Assembly (NCBI GenBank): GCA_963921825.1
Contig: OY997594.1
Span: 63,597,675-63,661,674 of the forward strand
Length of the DNA stretch: 64,000 bases
Origin: Erodium maritimum
Taxonomy: Eukaryota; Streptophyta; Magnoliopsida; Geraniales; Geraniaceae
Direction: 5' to 3'
Under the pieces are notes generated by a model. It saw only the letters and a program-made list of their open reading frames with translations. It did not search any database and was not told the origin of the DNA. Positions within the stretch are counted from its first letter, which is position 1. Every line of letters starts with the position of its first letter. Both the position numbers and the translations under genes were made by a program. This document shows, one piece after another, positions 12,481 to 24,207 of the stretch.

Positions 12481-12910
12481 GGGATAATTCCATCTCGATA
12501 CTTTAAATTTTTCATATTTCATTTAGAGTACTCTAATTTTTTTTGTCACCTCAGTACCTTAAACTTTCATTAATTCATTTAGAATACCCTAAATATTTTT
12601 TGTGTCACCTTAGTAGCCTAAACTTTCATTAATTCCATTTCAGTTTTCATTGTTAACTTTACCTTAAATTTGATTGTTAGTGAAGAGTATTATGATCATT
12701 TTACCTGTTTTATAAGAAAATCACATGAAAGTTAATAGTAGGTAGTAAAATAGAATTAACAAAAGTTTAGGGTGCTAAGGTGACACAAAAAATATTTAGG
12801 GTATTCTAAATGAATTAATAAAAAATTAAGATATTGAAGTAACACAAAAAATGTATAAAGTAATACAAATAAAATATAAAAAAATTAGGATACTGAGATG
12901 GAATTACCCC
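12481..12910. mobile_element. MULE-type MITE with 9-bp TSD
   Basis: A 430-bp element has terminal inverted repeats GGGATAATTCCATCTC at the left and, as reverse complement, GGGGTAATTCCATCTC at the right. The 9-bp flanks are ttaagagaa (12472-12480) and ttaaaagaa (12911-12919), one mismatch apart, as expected for Mutator-like elements. Most of the interior is also inverted, with repeated ttaggntattctaaatgaatt-like blocks. It is AT-rich and non-coding. Confidence 0.8.
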
Positions 12911-12973
12911 TTAAAAGAATAATCACCATTTAATATCTTCTCATCATCGAGTTAAACTCAGACCAATACATAT

Positions 12974-14424
12974 GCATATTTTTTTTGATCAGTAATTTTT
13001 TGTTTTATAAAAACCATGTTTTCAAAATGAAAACATGGCCATGGAAAAAGCCCACCCAACAAGTACAAACAAGAGAATACCCATGGGTATCTCAAAACAG
13101 TTACAACAAGGCCTATCTAACCGAGATCTCTACCATGAAGAACAACAAAAGAACAGAAATGGGTCTAACAAGTTCCTATAACCCAAATCTAACCAAACCA
13201 CAACTAAGCCATATCAGGCTAAACAACAATTACCAAACAAAGAAACCAACAGGTACGAGTCTGTGAACTCTAAACAACAACCCTGAAGCCCTTAGAAGAA
13301 AACTGAGTCTTGTACTCTGAAAACCAGCCTTGAAGTCCTCGGTAGCAGACATAACAAATCCAACACCAAACGTTCACCAAGCAGAGAGAGAGAGATGAGC
13401 GAAGATCCTCCAGTGCCCCACCCCAAGGGACCCTTTAACCCATAGCAACTCCAGAACAAACTATAGCACCCACCTGGAGTACCTGATGTTCTCAGCTCAT
13501 CGAGGCAAAGGCCCAGATTCCCCAGCCAACACTGAGAGAATCCCCCAAAAGCGATGAGCTGGTATCAAATTGATACCGAGAACAAACATGATTTACCAAC
13601 CAGGGGAGACTACAGCAAGCAAACCCAGAACCCTTATTCCAAAAACCCCCATCGATAAGCAAATCCGACCAACACCGAAAGGTTTACAGAATCAGATGAA
13701 GGGAAAGGAAATCAGGATTAAAGGCAGAGAAACTAGGAAAAGAGATCTTATCCCACTGTCCTTCTCGACCCGCGCCAAGAGTCATCGACGACCCCATCTC
13801 CAATCCGAAGAATCAGATCCCGACAACGAGCCATCACCCGAACGCCGACCACAAGTGGAGAGAAAGGCTTGAGAAACCAGGGACGCGAGGAAAAGCAAGA
13901 GCCAGAGCATCGACAAGTTGCCGACCTCAGATCTGAGAACCACCGACCCCTAAATCCACCCTTCAACCCCAGAGCTCCGAAGTCCATGTATCACAACAAA
14001 ACCCACACCAGGGCTACAACAAGGCCTGAACTGCCAAATCGACGGAGATTTCTAAGGGGAGAGGGATCGAAGGACCCATAGCTCCAGGAGAAAGGAAACA
14101 GAGATGGGGGTTAGATCCGCGACCAACTTCCCCAGATCTGTGAGGAGGAAGGTCTCCCACTGCGGATCTACACCACCCACCGGTGAAAGGGTCGGAAAAG
14201 GAGGAAGAAAACCAGTCAACAAGTCAGAGGAGGGGTAACATGACGGTAGAAGAAAGTGAAAGTGAAGGAAGGTGAAGGCTGGTGAGGGGAGAACCACCGG
14301 TGACTTTCTCGGCCGGAGACAAGGAAGCCACCGATAGTAAACGAACGTGGAAGAGTGACGACGAGCTAGGGTTTTGAGAGAAAGTCCAGAGAGAAGCAGA
14401 GCTCCTCTCTCTAGACCGTGCGAT
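12974..14424 (-). mobile_element. Non-coding poly-A retroelement (copy 4)
   Basis: A 16-bp TSD, tcagaccaatacatat, lies at 12958-12973 and 14425-14440. On the minus strand it begins with ctagagagaggagctctgc, the same start as copy 2, and ends gaaaacatggtttttataaaac, then ttactgatcaaaaaaaa. Its last 45-50 bases before the A tail match copy 5 almost base for base. A 9-bp perfect inverted repeat, AGCTCATCG (13494-13502) and CGATGAGCT (13552-13560), flanks a GTGTTGGC segment. No coding potential is recognised. Confidence 0.82.
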
Positions 14425-14719
14425 TCAGACCAATACATATAATAATCTTTGTTTTTTACAGAAAAAAGGGAAGTATAAAGTAGATGAAATAAAGATATAA
14501 TAAAGCTTCAAAACCTTGTAAATTAAAATTGTCCTAACACAAACATCTTATCGTAAGAACAACTTTAACTTGTAAATTGAAATTCAAGTAACAAAGACAT
14601 TCATTTCATAGTGAGAAACGCTCGTCGGCGGAGGAAGACGGGGTGTTCGTTGATCTCTATCAGCGTAATGGTGGAGAGCTTAATCTCAGCCTTTTGACTG
14701 TGTGTTCCATGATCCTCTT

Positions 14720-15160
14720 CACATTCGCTTCGTTTCCAACATAAACAACACAAGGTACTCATAAGAGAGCAAAATTGAATGTTTAAAACACAGCTTGTTA
14801 CGTTGTTCTATTTGAAGTTGTAAACAAAACTTTAAGGTTTGTGAGTATAATAAAACGTACAACCAACCTAACAAATCACCAAAATTGCTTACCACAAATT
14901 TAGTCCCGAGAACTTCCTTGATAACTTTAAGGCTTCCATTAAGTGGATCTTGATGTATTATCATCTTCATTCTCATCATCAGTAGTTTTCGTGACAATTG
15001 CGAAAGACCATGTCTTCCCAATCCGTTGCAAATCAAACTGCTTCAGGTTTGCATATGATAAACTCAAAACATCACCTGGTAATGTTTTGTAAGGCTCCTC
15101 GCCACGATCACCGATTCTTTTTTGTCCAGGTTTCAACACGAACATCATAGAGCCTTTTAG
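14720..15160 (-). pseudogene. SEN1/MAA3-like helicase gene fragment
   Basis: The minus strand reads MFVLKPGQKRIGDRGEEPYK, then LPGDVLSLSYANLKQFDLQR, then IGKTWSFAIVTKTTDDENED. This resembles the N-terminal region of the plant SEN1/MAGATAMA3-like superfamily 1 helicases, where a PGD.....DLQR.GKTW.FA.VT pattern precedes the helicase core. A second piece, SLKVIKEVLGTKF, follows after a small frame break and ends at a GT that could be a splice donor. No helicase motifs are nearby, so this is a gene fragment or pseudogene. The assignment rests on remembered family patterns. Confidence 0.4.
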
Positions 15161-15261
15161 ATTAGGGAGCCGACACTAGTGTTGATTAGTTGTTGGCAGA
15201 CGGATAACATCTATTGCCTAGGCAGTCTTTTACGTCGGTCAAAAACCTTACCGATATATGC

Positions 15262-15431
15262 GGTTTCTTGAAGGATGATTATTATATCCGTCGGTTAGGT
15301 TGTAGTTTTACCAATGCATGCTACATCCCGTAAAATAATCAAGGTTTCTTGAAAGATGATTATTATATTCGCCCGTCAGGTTAGAGTTTTACCAACACAT
15401 GTTACATTTTTCGGTAAAATCATCAAACTTT
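15262..15431 (+). repeat. Direct repeat, 81-bp period, two copies
   Basis: Two copies begin with ggtttcttgaa at 15262 and 15343 and share a gatgattattatat block, a ttttaccaa block and a gtaaaatnatcaa end. The surrounding 15150-15490 has several ttttaccgA/cggtaa motifs, like subterminal repeats of a DNA transposon. I could not find paired terminal repeats. Confidence 0.6.
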
Positions 15432-15499
15432 ATCAACGGATATATTTAATGCTTCGGTAATATCGATTCATGTAGTAGTACTAAAGTAAAAGTGTTCTC

Positions 15500-15830
15500 C
15501 TTGGGAGCCGGCCCTAAAAAGCTTCGAGCTCTCTCAACCATGGCTTCCGTGAATCAACCCTTTAGGGTTTCGCATCGTACCCCTCAAGGGTTGACCTCTC
15601 GTCATCACCGATCACCCCTCCGATCGACGTGTGCCACCGTGGGCCTGCTTCAGGTTTCGCAACCTTCCCGTCCACCTTCTACCTTCCCATCGCGTCGCCC
15701 CCCCCATTCGCGGCCACCGAAGATCTGCCGGCCATCCATGGCGTCCAGTCATCGTCTTCAACGCTTCTTGTCCAGGCTCCCGACACCTACTGCCCTGTCC
15801 TTGGAGGATCTCTCCCGGACAAGGTCGGAC

Positions 15831-15863
<33 letters not shown>

Positions 15864-16570
15864 CATGAACGCCGATCACCACCTCCATCGCATCACGAAG
15901 ATACCCCGACAACCAACGTCCCGAGCACGATCTGCAACCTCCCGGTGGACTCTGACCAGGCTAACAACGATACCATGGTCGTGATCTCGGTAGCCTCTGG
16001 CTATCCGGTGGCTGTTTTTTTTTTCTGCTAACCGACGCAGACCCGAAGTTTCTGTCGGAACCGCCTCGCCGTCGCCCACAAGCTCTATCGGATGAACATG
16101 AGATTTCGATGGGAATTACCCGGCAGCTGAGAGCCGAGGAGGACATTCAGGATCCACAGATAGAGGCGGTTCAGCTTCCTTCGGAAAAATGAGAAGACCC
16201 GGCGGGGGTGGGAGGGTCCGTCTACGGACTATACCCACAGACCCGGGACTACGGGTGTTGGGGAGTCTCGGGAAAGCCGTAATCAGAGCACTATTTCCAG
16301 TTTTCTTTAATGTTGCTTATTACCTGTCTTTAGTTCGATTAGGTCTTTGGTTTTGTTGATTTAGGTATGTCTTTTCATGTATTTTTGAAATGTCGGTAAT
16401 GGGATTTCTTGAGTTTCAGATTTGCGGGCAAAATCAGACTATTTTACGGATTCGAGCGCCTGGTGGGCTACGGTCGCCTGGGACAAATATCTGGAATCCT
16501 GGACAGTTATGCCCTAACTTGTAAGGGTTACCTTTACAAGTAATACAATACCCCATATACTCGTTTCAAA
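15500..16570 (+). mobile_element. Non-coding retroelement, TTTCAAAA-tail family (copy 6)
   Basis: It has a GC-rich leader (gccggccc, then a 31-C run at 15832-15862), a gacctatacccacagacccgg-like block near 16225-16245, a tttcttgagtttcagatttgcgg block, and it ends actcgtttcaaaaaaaaaa. The same blocks in the same order occur in the element at 46633-47989, so these are one family. I could not fix the 5' end or a TSD. It lies about 0.7 kb upstream of the F-box gene. Confidence 0.65.
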
Positions 16571-16576
16571 AAAAAA

Positions 16577-17266
16577 ATTATGTAATTGTTGAAATGGCCT
16601 CCGGATAAGCATACATGTCACCAGGCGTAAACCTAAGGAGAGAGTTCAAATAATTTCGGAAGTTTGTTTCGTGCGATGTTTAAGAATGATCCAACCAAAT
16701 CCAAACTCAACAGCGTCTCTTCCCAAATCATCAATTGAGATCAGTAGAATCGTGCAATCCTAGGACTAATGTATTTACTTGTGTTAAACATTTTTTATTG
16801 GTAAAACTGACTCAGATCAGTATAATTGTTGCGATCCTAGAGAACCCAGATCCTAGAATTGCAATTTTGTTATCAGGGTTTTAGATAAGATCACAATATA
16901 TATACAAATGAAAATCTTTCTAGCAACATAGTTACAACTGTAGCATTCGGGAAATTCAAATCTGCTACAGTCTCTTCCCAAATCATCAATTGGGTCATCG
17001 TGAACTGCTAAGGTAAGCCTTCACAATCTCATCCAATGTGTTTCACATTATTGCATGTTGGTCAAACTGTGGTGAGATCAATACATTCGAGCAATCCCTT
17101 GAAACCCATTTTGATTCAGAACAGAATTAATCAAGGGCTTTCTTAGGTTAGGAATTTACAACAACCCATATGCTACATTTCATGCTTGACCTACCAATTA
17201 ATCGTTTGGGATTTGGGATTTAGTATTTGATGCTAAAGTTGCAATTTTGTGATTAGGGTTTGTGAG
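16577..17266 (+). promoter_or_regulatory. Upstream region of the F-box gene with internal duplication
   Basis: The 690 bases before the F-box start codon contain an identical 22-bp block at 16716-16737 and 16971-16992, each near a gatcagta-atcgt-gcaatcctag-like sequence. A partial duplication of the leader or promoter is likely. I see no clear TATA box. Nothing else is recognised here. Confidence 0.4.
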
Positions 17267-18574
17267 ATGTCACACCTTCCTGCTGAGGTTATTGGTAACA
17301 TTCTGTCCCAGCTGGGCACCGCCCGAGATGGTTTTCTTGCCTCTACAAGTTGCAAGAAATGGCATCAAGCATGGCCGAATCACCTTAGCACTCTTGCTTT
17401 CGATTTCAAGTATTATGACAAGTGCTCAACAAGCCAACTTGAGATCATTATCACTGAAACTACATTACAAACCATAGGACTGCAGAGTTTATCCATCTGT
17501 ATGGTAGAGGAGGATGTACGTAAGTATCGATTTCGTACCTTCTCTGCTGCCACGATGGTCGCTTGGCTCGTGCACACTCGAGATACCCTGAGGAGGTTGC
17601 GTTTTCATGGTAAAACTTTACAGAGTATCAACATCCTTGAGAAATGTGGTAAGCAGAAGCTGGAAGAGTTGGTGTTGTGTCATGCTCATATCCCCAGAGC
17701 AGGTGTTGGTCTGAATTATGGCGCCTTGAGATCAATGTCTCTAAGTTATGTCAGCATCTCACCACTGAATTTGAGCCTTCTGATCACTTCTTGTCCGAAA
17801 CTGGAGGCTTTGTCTGTGATTGACCCTTATATTTGCATTGCAGATATGCAGGAAACTGTGACGCTCACCAGCGCCTCATTGAAGGACATCTTCGTCGAAT
17901 CACTCCATTTAAAAAAGTTCCTTCTGGAGGCTGATTGTATCGAGAATTTGCACTTGAAACGTTGCAATCTCGAGCTTTTCGAGCTTGTTGGCAAGGGATC
18001 CTTAAGGGTTTTGCATATTGACGATTCTAAAGTCACCGATCTTGACATTGGTGAAAACTCTGGTAATCTTGAGGTGTTGGATGTTTACAGATTGACCTAC
18101 AGTTTGCCAGGGTTCTACCGTGTGATCTCGAGATCCTCAAAGCTGAGGATGCTTCGTCTGTGGGGCGTTGAGTTCAATGATGAGTTCGGACACCCTTTTG
18201 GTTGGGAGTCTGTTTTTGTTTGCTTCCCTCAGTTAAGTGAACTGTCCTTGGGAGGTGATGCCCTGTATTGGTCAACCTATTTGGTTTGCTACCCTTCGTT
18301 GAGTCAACCATCCTTGGGCGACAATGGCTCATCGTATTTGCAAAATGTGACAGTATTGGAACTTGGGTGGAATGTGGTTAACGATCGCTTCTCAGACTGG
18401 GTGTCCGGAATGTTGCAAAGATGTCCCAGTTTGAAGAAACTGGTTATCTCCGGGGATGTTTCAAAGAGATATTCAAGTCATCAAAAGTTTCTGGCTGATT
18501 TAACCACTTCTATTGGCCAAATCACGATGAAATACAACCATGTTGATGTTAAGTTCGAATACAGACATATATGA
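17267..18574 (+). CDS. F-box/LRR-repeat protein
   Basis: This is one uninterrupted 435-residue frame. The start is the ATG at 17267; an in-frame GTG 18 bases upstream is not a likely plant start. Residues 3-45 are an F-box (LPAEVIGNILSQLG.ARD.FLAS..CKKWH), which in SCF ubiquitin ligases binds the SKP1/ASK adaptor. The rest is leucine-rich with degenerate LRRs (LEELVLCHAHI, LRSMSLSYVSIS, LKKFLLEADCIENLHLKRC, LEVLDV, LRMLRLWGVEF, VTVLELGWNVVND), presumably for substrate binding. Length and layout match the plant F-box/LRR type typified by Arabidopsis At1g67190 (from memory). There are no stops or frameshifts. Retroelements sit on both sides, one starting soon after the stop codon. The substrate is unknown. 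Confidence 0.9.
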   Translation: MSHLPAEVIGNILSQLGTARDGFLASTSCKKWHQAWPNHLSTLAFDFKYYDKCSTSQLEIIITETTLQTIGLQSLSICMVEEDVRKYRFRTFSAATMVAWLVHTRDTLRRLRFHGKTLQSINILEKCGKQKLEELVLCHAHIPRAGVGLNYGALRSMSLSYVSISPLNLSLLITSCPKLEALSVIDPYICIADMQETVTLTSASLKDIFVESLHLKKFLLEADCIENLHLKRCNLELFELVGKGSLRVLHIDDSKVTDLDIGENSGNLEVLDVYRLTYSLPGFYRVISRSSKLRMLRLWGVEFNDEFGHPFGWESVFVCFPQLSELSLGGDALYWSTYLVCYPSLSQPSLGDNGSSYLQNVTVLELGWNVVNDRFSDWVSGMLQRCPSLKKLVISGDVSKRYSSHQKFLADLTTSIGQITMKYNHVDVKFEYRHI

Positions 18575-18689
18575 AGCAGGGACTCAATATTATGTTACCC
18601 AAGTTCATGGCTAGGACTACATACTACTTGGGAGTAGTTGATTAGCACCTTTATTCTGCTTACATTGATTCTTGCAAGTGCTACTTTAT

Positions 18690-19277
18690 GCGGTTTGGCT
18701 GGAGCTAGGTTTCCCTTTCTCTCTTATTCAATCGCCAGATCTTCTGTTCCCGACCTGGTTGGGTCGGGGTCACTCGGTCCTTTTGGGTGTTGGCCCCCGA
18801 GTTGATTGTTTCGCCTTGTATGGCATGTTCTGAAGTTCTGGTGGGAGAATTTGAGGGAAGGGTGTGGTGGCGGCCGTTTCGTGGGATAGGTTTGCTTTTG
18901 GTGCCTACTGTTGTTGTTTTGTTGTTGGTTTTAGTTGTACTTCATTGCTGGTATCTGGGTGTTTAGACCGTTAATTTTTAGTTGGTTGTGGGTTTGTAGT
19001 TTTACCCTTGTTTTGTTGCCGTTTAGGCTGGTTGTCCCTCGCTGGACGGTTGTATTGGTGTTAGTTTTATGGTTTGGACGAGCTGCGACTCGATCCTAGG
19101 TTGCGTATTGGTGTAAAATCTGGGGAGATAGCCCCTTGTTGTACCCATTCATTGGGTTAGTTTCTGTGTTGAGGTGCCGCTGGCATTCTCGTTGTTGTTT
19201 GAGGGAGTACCCTTGGCCATGTTTTCGATTTGAAAACATGGTTTTTTATAAAACAAAAAACTTGCTGATAAAAAAAA
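18690..19277 (+). mobile_element. Non-coding poly-A retroelement, 5'-truncated (copy 5)
   Basis: The 3' end, tttgaaaacatggttttttataaaac then cttgctgataaaaaaaa, matches copy 4. A hairpin with arms ACTCGG (18772-18777) and CCGAGT (18797-18802) encloses the GGGTGTTGGCCCC loop. The 5' end is approximate and no clear TSD was found. It starts about 115 bases after the F-box stop codon and may supply that gene's 3' flank. Confidence 0.6.
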
Positions 19278-20604
19278 GTGATTACAGTCCAATAATGTTT
19301 TAGTGTCGTTTCTATGTTCTGAATGTTGCAGTCGCTCTGATCTTCTGAATGTTGCAGAACAATTATTGAATTACAAAGTATCTGTTGCCTTTTAGGTAGG
19401 AAGAATTCCATCTCCCTGTCGGCACTCTATTCCTTTAATCAGGGAGAACTATTCTATTAAGACTCGGTCAGGAAAATAAAGTGTTTTACTCGAACCCGAA
19501 CGAAAGTATAAGTTTTTTTTTAAGGATATGTTTTTATTTAATTATTTAAGACGAAAGCTATACAACAGTAATACCATATCTAGGGATGAATCCAATACAA
19601 TCCAAGATAATAGACGGTATCTCTTTCTTGACAACAAAAAAGGTGATCCGACAAACTTGGATGGAAATAAAAATAAATTCTACAAACAACCGTAGAATAG
19701 TGGTGGCAGTTGGAGATACGCTTAATAACGCAAAACCGAGCTAAATACTACGTCGAGTGGTTGCCCTGACTTGCGAGGTGATGACTAGAGTCTTTGCAGG
19801 GAACCTGACCCCTCGCCATAGGGTTGCACTCGGAAAAGGATGTCGGGAACACTCGTTCGATTCTGCTCCAAATACATTTCCTTCCCTCATTGGGCCCTGG
19901 CCTCCGAGGGTCAGGGTCAAGGTTAGGATCCTCACGATAGAGCAAGAAGCCGAAAGCCTCTGCACTTGACGGTTCAGGTAGTTACTAGTGGGCACAATTG
20001 AATGCCGAGAGCAGAAGGGCAGTCCGAGAGCACTTAGAAAACAATCGGGGGTGGGTGGATAAGATCGTTCGAGATTGAAAAGTCTGAATGTAGGCGTCGG
20101 GAGCCAGGAGATTTACAAAAACGAACATGCTCAGAAGATCTTGGATCAGAAATGGAGGTAGCCCGGTCCACAAAAAGGCGACCAAAATTTCGGGCCACGA
20201 GGAGGCAGCCATGATAGAGTCCCACGAGGAGACGACCATAGACAACGCAAGCGAGAAACATCCGAGCTAGGAGAAGGAACCACCATATCGACCGACCTCG
20301 GGGAAAGAGATGGGGGAGAACCTGTCACGCCCCATATCCGGTTTTGACCGGACTCGAAACGTGAATTTAAAATAATAAATAATAGAACAATTTTAATATA
20401 AAAAAGGATCTCAAATAACAGTTTAAAAGCTCGAAGTAACCTCATGAGTCAACAGCTCAGTAAAAACCACAAAATAACTAAGTTTACCGGCAATTTAAAC
20501 AGTACGTCTCTAGACAACTAGACAAGACCCTCGCTAGCTCCCAAACGCCGAGAATCCCGCTAGCACAAATCCTGCTCAAGACCTGTAAAACAACAAGGTA
20601 AAGG

Positions 20605-20630
20605 GGGTGAGCTTTCGCTCAGTAGGAAAA
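20605..20630 (+). other. Conserved TGAGC-loop-GCTCA hairpin in LTR
   Basis: The motif gggggtgagctttcgctcagt has TGAGC and GCTCA arms around a 4-base loop. The equivalent site occurs in both other LTRs: at 34352-34375 (tgagcgttcgctca) and, on the minus strand, near 23898-23920 (tgagcttacgctca). The loops differ while the arms are kept. Confidence 0.65.
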
Positions 20631-21569
20631 GTAGTTAAGGCGATGAGTATCCGCTTAGCACCACGAGTAACCGTCCAATTAGGGCATACTAGCACATCAC
20701 ACAACTATATCACAAAACGGACTTTCATAACCACAATCCTCAATTCCAAGATTATAACCACTCTCACCAACATACTTACACGACCACTATCACACTACAC
20801 TCACTTCACTTAATCAAGTATCAAGCATACAACATACAATAAAGTAAGCACACGTCTCGTACCGTAGTCCCCGACTCCGTCGGCTGTCCACAGCCCGACT
20901 CTATCATATCATACCGGAACACACAGCATCGGCCTAGATATCTTCCCGGAAATCCGTCGGGGCACAACCACAATACATCACACCGGAACGGCATCGGCCT
21001 AGATGTCTTCCCGGAAATACGTCGGGGCATAAACACAACACCTAGTGCCAAATCACAAACCGTCGGCCTAGATGTCCTACACCGGCATACCCCCTTGATG
21101 TAGGCATCATACCGGAATAACACACCGGGGGATCGCGCATATGTGGGACCACACCGTCGTCCTAGGTACTACCCCACACCGGCGTACCCCCTCGGTGTAG
21201 GTACCATACTGGAATACAACTCCTCTTGGAACACACATCAAGATAATATCACGCATCATAATTCCATAGCTCAACCACGGTATACCAACCGGTTCAACTT
21301 ACCACAACGCGTCGGTCTATCAATCACCCGATCATATCACAACCATTGGTTCACTTCATAACACGCATGGCACACTTGCCCAAACATATCAACACACTAC
21401 ACCGAACATATCATAACATGATTCTCAATCTAACAACGGAAAAATCACACATCATGCATCTCAATCAAACATCATGACATTTCAATCAACACACAACCTA
21501 AGGGCTCGATGCCCGCATGCATTTCTACAGCACGACAATCCCAAACTTACGGCTCGACATGGCTCGTAA

Positions 21570-24207
21570 TGTAAAGACCGGTTAATTTAAGAGAGGTAAA
21601 ATGTTAATTTTATCGTCTTGCAACGTCGTGGGTGGAAATTGAGTGGGAGAAGTGGAACGACTTAAAAAAAAATGGATCGGTCTGACCCAGCCAGACCCGC
21701 AGGCCCGGTTAAGCCAGGCCCAACCGTTCTAGCTAGAAGTCCGTGTGGGCGAGCTGCCCAGCTTTGGGCCCAAGCCCAAAACATGGCTTCATGTTTAAAA
21801 GGTGATTTTTTAGGGTTTCTAACCCATTTTTCTCAGCAGCACCATCACACTCTTCCCCCACCTCTCTCTCTCCCGATCGTCCACGCCCCTTCCCCTCCGA
21901 TTCCAGCACGCCGCCCACCTCCCTCACTGAGCCAGTCGCCGGCCACCCGAGCTCCCTATCGTCACAGACCGTCCCCCTTTTTCCCTCCTCTCACGCCAAA
22001 CTCCTTCTCCTCCCATCTCCTTCGATCAGGCCGCCGCCGCCAAGGCCAAACCCACCGCCATCCTCCTTTCCGAGTCCCTCCTCGCCTTTCACGGTCGCCG
22101 CTGCCACCGTGCACGCCCGGTCGAGCTCGCCGCCGTCCGGATCTGAAACCGACGCGCCGAAATCCCCTGCATCCCGAAAAGCCATCACCCGCCGCCGACG
22201 CCCTTCTGGTCCCTACGCACGTCTAGATTTCGCTCGAGAAGACAAAGATCACGCCAGAACCCGTGTGAAGAACGGAGTGGTGACCACTCGAGCGTTTCTT
22301 CAGAGTTTTATTAGAGGAAGACCACAAGGTAGGGAAAGTCTTAATTATTTAATTAACGCTTAGAATGCATGATTAGGATAATAAAATCGGAAAGGTCCTA
22401 GAATTGCCTATGATGCGAATAACTAGAATAATCGTATTTCAATTACTAATAATTGGATGAGTCTAGTATGCATGTTAGGACGAAAACAATTAGTGAAGTG
22501 TGCTTTCAATACTTGAGAACTTGATTTACTGGTAGAGAGGCTGTGAAGAGCTCTCAGATTAGTTGTGTGCTAGGATCACATGCTTGATTGATAGTTATTA
22601 GGTTAATTTAAGAGTCTAATGAAACTAGATTAGCTTCTCTTATCGAATGACTATTTGTTCGTTCACTTGATGATTGATTGTTGAATGCATGCTTGGTTGA
22701 TCGAGTGTTTATGTTGATATAATTGTTGGTTGAACGGATGATCGAGTATGACTGGTTGTGCCAAAGGGGTGCAATCAGGTGATCGATGTACCGATGGTTG
22801 GCGACAGGTAAGTGTATGGTAAGTATGAAAGGGTGTTAGTTGTCTTGGTTGTGATGAAAGTGTGTTCCGGCGTGTGTTGCTTGACAGATGAATGAAATGC
22901 TTGTTCCTTTATTCTTATTCTTGAATGTATGTCCGTTTATTGGTTTATCTGTTCGTTTGCTTGGTTTGGTACTACACCGGGGGGGGGGGGGGGGGGGGGG
23001 GGTAATCCGGTGCCGATGAGGTGGTTGGAGTTGGACATATACAGTGAGTTAATGACTGAGTTTAGAGCCTGAGGGTATTGATTACTGGATATTATAAGAG
23101 TTGAGTATTGGCAGATCCTGCGGGATATTCATTGGTTACTGGATATTATGAGAGTTGAGTATCGGCAGATCCTGCGGGATATTCATTGGTTACTGGATAT
23201 TATGAGAGTTGAGTATTGGCAGATCCTGCGGGATATTCATTGATTATTGGGCCTGCGGGCAATTGGTTGTTGGACCCTGCGGGGCATTGGTTATTGGGCC
23301 TGCGGGCATTTGGTTATTGGACCCTGCGGGGCATTGGTTATTGGGCCTGCGGGCAATTGGACAGTTTACCCTGCGGGGAAAGGATTACTTACGGTTTCAC
23401 CCCAAGGAACTGCATCCCAGTGGGTGCACTACTTGGTTCCCTATGACATATGGTCCTTTGGAGGCATTTCTGGGAATCCCGATGATAAGCGCCCATTTGG
23501 GATTGTTTCCGGTGCCCCGACGCATGTGCTTCCTCTGGACCGAGGGAAAATCTGATATGATATGGATACTCTGGTGGATCGGAATGTGGGAACCGATGTG
23601 ATCCCAGAATCTATCCATGGATCGGAGGCTTGAGAAAGCGAGTGGTTGGCAAGATATTGATTATTCCCATTTTTACTATTATTGATCCATTAAAGTATTT
23701 ATTATGAACTTCATTTAAGTTATTGTCATCTTTGAAGAAGCGATGTTATTTCATCACAACGGATTCCATAACATTTCTTTGATTAATATTAATTACTTGT
23801 TCCCAGTGTGATGGGTTTCTATTTTATTATAATGTTATCCATCTATTCCCAGTTTGAATATTAAACTTAGAGACTAAGGTCATTTACGATTTTCCCTACT
23901 GAGCGTAAGCTCACCCCTATTTGTTTATTTATTGTGTGTACATGTATGCTTGAGATTTGGGGGAATTCGAGGCTCGGGAGCTTCCGGATGTCTTGAGAAT
24001 TGTATTAGAAATGTGTTGGTCCACATTGTTGAACTTTATTTACCTTGTGTTACTTATCAAGTTTTGACATCTTTTTTTTTGGATTATTGAGAAATACTTT
24101 GGACTCGTTTTCAGTTGTAAAGGAATTTATTACAGTTTTATTACTTTTACCTCGTTTGTTTTAGGTCACGTCTCGAATCCGGCCAAAACCGGATTTGGGG
24201 CGTGACA
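21570..24207 (-). mobile_element. Nested solo LTR in inverted orientation
   Basis: On the minus strand it begins TGTCACGCCCCAAATCCGG (ending the plus-strand interval at 24207) and ends CCGGTCTTTACA at 21570. The 5-bp TSD cgtaa lies at 21565-21569 and 24208-24212. Length is 2638 bp. It interrupts the outer LTR of the same family. It contains two tandem arrays (23085-23370) and a 24-G run at 22979-23002. No retroviral coding is present. Confidence 0.87.
23085..23370 (+). repeat. Two adjacent tandem arrays inside the nested LTR
   Basis: The first array has three copies of a roughly 57-bp unit (ttactggatattatgagag, then cagatcctgcgggatattc). It passes directly into about 2.5 copies of a roughly 48-bp unit (ttattgggcctgcgggca, then ttggaccctgcggggcatt). 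Both share the ctgcggg core, so the second may derive from the first. Confidence 0.8.

Noticed and set aside
15150..15490. CACTA transposon end at cactagtgttg (about 15174)
   Set aside because: No matching inverted end or TSD was found; cactagtg is itself a palindrome, so the match is weak.
17249..17266. Upstream in-frame GTG as start of the F-box protein
   Set aside because: Plant genes start at ATG; the ATG at 17267 gives the family N-terminus directly.
21672..22226. 184-residue Pro/Ser-rich open frame
   Set aside because: It lies inside the nested solo LTR; composition is Pro/Ser low complexity and opposing frames are open as well.
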